From a virus, in the IMG/VR virus record IMGVR_UViG_3300021477_000018, positions 1-39,368 of that record: 39,368 bases of DNA. One strand, 5' to 3'. Positions 38,407 to 39,368 of the stretch are shown here, in pieces (within the stretch, counting starts at the first letter, position 1; every line of letters begins with the position of its first letter). The notes under the pieces are model-generated. The model was not told the DNA's origin. It searched no databases and was given only the letters and a program-made list of their open reading frames with translations. The translations under genes and the position numbers were made by a program.

Positions 38407-39078
38407 TCAAGTTTGTAATCCAAGTAATTTTGCCATGTCTGCTGCGAAATCATATTTCTTTTTCTGCTCCACCTGTTCATACTGCCGATATCGTTCAATA
38501 TCTTCCTGAGTTGGGACAAATTCTTTTGGTTTTTGCTCCCTTCTTTCTCTTGTATATATATATTTTATATCTTTATTCTTATCGTTAGATAATCGTGCCG
38601 TATCGTGTTTAAAAATAGCTGTTATAGGGGATATTAACGCACCTAAGAACTTTTTACAAATACGGGCAGCAGATTCGATAGACCAATATAGATTTGGAAT
38701 AAGATCACGAAGAGCATATTTAACTTGAGGATCATGTAAGAACTTACCGAAAGAGTAAATACAGGTCTTATTAGCGCCACGATATTTCTTCTTAATGATA
38801 CCAAGCTTATTAAACAGTTTGAGAGTGCGATAGACGGTGTCATGATGCACACCAGATTTGCGAGCTATTAACTCTTGAGATACATACGTATGTTGATTAA
38901 CACCCATATACTTCAACAAAGTAATTAATATCTTACGACTATTTTTAGTGAACTTATGTTGGACCAATAGATGCTCTGAATCTTTCAATTCAGGCATGAC
39001 GCCAAACATCCAGTTTACGGTTATATTATAATACTTAGAAAAAGCTTGATTGTTTCTAACAGAAATGTTATTATTCAT
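38407..39078 (-). CDS. Winged-helix replication/regulatory protein
   Basis: 223 aa. Residues about 45-110 form a winged helix: FTKNSRKILITLLKYMGVNQ, then TYVSQELIARKSGVHHDTVY and RTLKLFNKLGIIKKKYRGAN (recognition helix HHDTVYRTLKLF, wing KKKYRGANKTCIYSF). The C-terminal third is charged and helical (RERREQKPKEFVPTQEDIER). The layout is like phage replication initiators or replisome organisers and plasmid Rep-like regulators. It is the 5'-most gene of the long minus-strand arm and lies beside four 12-bp iterons, which it may bind. No clear Shine-Dalgarno precedes the ATG. Confidence 0.6.
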   Translation of the reverse strand: MNNNISVRNNQAFSKYYNITVNWMFGVMPELKDSEHLLVQHKFTKNSRKILITLLKYMGVNQHTYVSQELIARKSGVHHDTVYRTLKLFNKLGIIKKKYRGANKTCIYSFGKFLHDPQVKYALRDLIPNLYWSIESAARICKKFLGALISPITAIFKHDTARLSNDKNKDIKYIYTRERREQKPKEFVPTQEDIERYRQYEQVEQKKKYDFAADMAKLLGLQT

Positions 39079-39173
39079 ATAAGTAAAAAGCTGATCACAC
39101 TTTCCTCTTTATGGTTTACTTTATAGTTTAATTTATGATTTACTTTAAAGTTTACTGTATAAGTAAAAAGCTG
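39078..39173. repeat. Iteron-like cluster: four tandem 12-bp repeats flanked by 16-bp direct repeats
   Basis: Four 12-bp units follow without gaps: GTTTACTTTATA (39114), GTTTAATTTATG (39126), ATTTACTTTAAA (39138) and GTTTACTGTATA (39150-39161). They are bracketed by the perfect 16-bp direct repeat TATAAGTAAAAAGCTG at 39078-39093 and 39158-39173, period 80. The core TTTACTT also appears inverted (AAGTAAA) in the flanks. Iterons beside a winged-helix gene suggest a replication origin or an operator array; with AT-rich sequence around, melting is plausible. Confidence 0.7.
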
Positions 39174-39212
39174 CTGCATTGGTTCCTTTATTCTCCGGGA
39201 AGGGACTAGGGG

Positions 39213-39252
39213 TTAAAAAATTAAGACTCAGGGTAATTCCTGGGTCTTTTTT
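39213..39252. terminator. Bidirectional terminator near the genome junction
   Basis: AGACTCAGG (39224-39232) pairs with CCTGGGTCT (39239-39247) around a 6-nt loop, with a U-run on the plus strand (39248-39252) and, for the minus strand, TTAATTTTTT (39222-39213). After circular closure it ends the minus-strand operon 1804-to-73 and separates it from the promoter region of the 39078 gene. The right arm is present in variant form at bases 1-22. Confidence 0.75.
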
Positions 39253-39368
39253 GAAATTTTTCTCATTGTTTAATAAGATTTAAATAATCTACCGTAATCG
39301 TTTAAATAATCAAACTAAATATCCAAATTAATGTAATCGCAAAGTGAATGAATAACCATTTCTGGGTA
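39243..39368. repeat. Right copy of the 126-bp terminal direct repeat
   Basis: Exact copy of bases 14-139. Joining the two copies closes the map, so the minus-strand genes at 73-1804 run on into the terminator at 39224-39252 and then face the promoter region of the gene at 38407-39078. Confidence 0.9.

Overview
The window looks like one essentially complete, AT-rich genome of a short-tailed (podovirus-like) dsDNA bacteriophage. A 126-base exact repeat joins the two ends (14-139 = 39243-39368), so the contig is either circularly closed by the assembler or carries real terminal repeats. The host cannot be named. Genes use bacterial Shine-Dalgarno sites, ATGA/TAATG start-stop couplings, sigma70-like promoters and Rho-independent terminators. 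No integrase, DNA polymerase or helicase is visible, so replication appears to lean on the host.

Layout. (1) 73-1804, minus strand: small early genes (HTH protein, Cys-rich protein, membrane protein) leaving a divergent promoter/operator at about 1835-1880. (2) 1939-3926, plus strand: two related zinc-ribbon proteins, tiny membrane peptides and an ERF-type single-strand annealing protein, closed by strong terminators. (3) 4009-4448, minus strand: ribbon-helix-helix plus HU-like pair. (4) 4588-8957, plus strand: five repetitive beta-rich fibre-like proteins followed by three small membrane proteins. (5) 9041-39078, minus strand: the long main arm. Read from its 5' end at 39078 it runs: winged-helix replication/regulatory protein, small genes, RusA resolvase (frameshifted), probable small terminase, membrane and small proteins, Dam-type methylase, a sigma region-4 protein, a CHC2-type zinc-finger protein, large terminase, P22-like portal, small head genes, scaffold, M15 endolysin, GroES, GroEL, a tRNA-like gene, major capsid protein (N4-gp56-like), tail and adaptor proteins, three paralogous receptor-binding-type proteins, a large tail protein and three probable ejection proteins.

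Most notable. The major capsid gene is interrupted by an 804-nt group I intron (21330-22133). P1, P10 and the R/S (P7) core can be drawn by hand and restore a 315-aa capsid protein. The intron carries a LAGLIDADG homing endonuclease gene in the opposite orientation, on the plus strand, with its own candidate promoter and RBS. The capsid-folding context is also unusual: this 39-kb phage encodes a full GroES/GroEL pair a few hundred bases upstream of the capsid gene. Other points are a +1 frameshift at CCC-UAA in rusA, a sigma-like factor placed just upstream of the terminase and head genes, four tandem 12-bp iterons next to the replication-type protein, and a tRNA-like gene with a non-standard anticodon loop.
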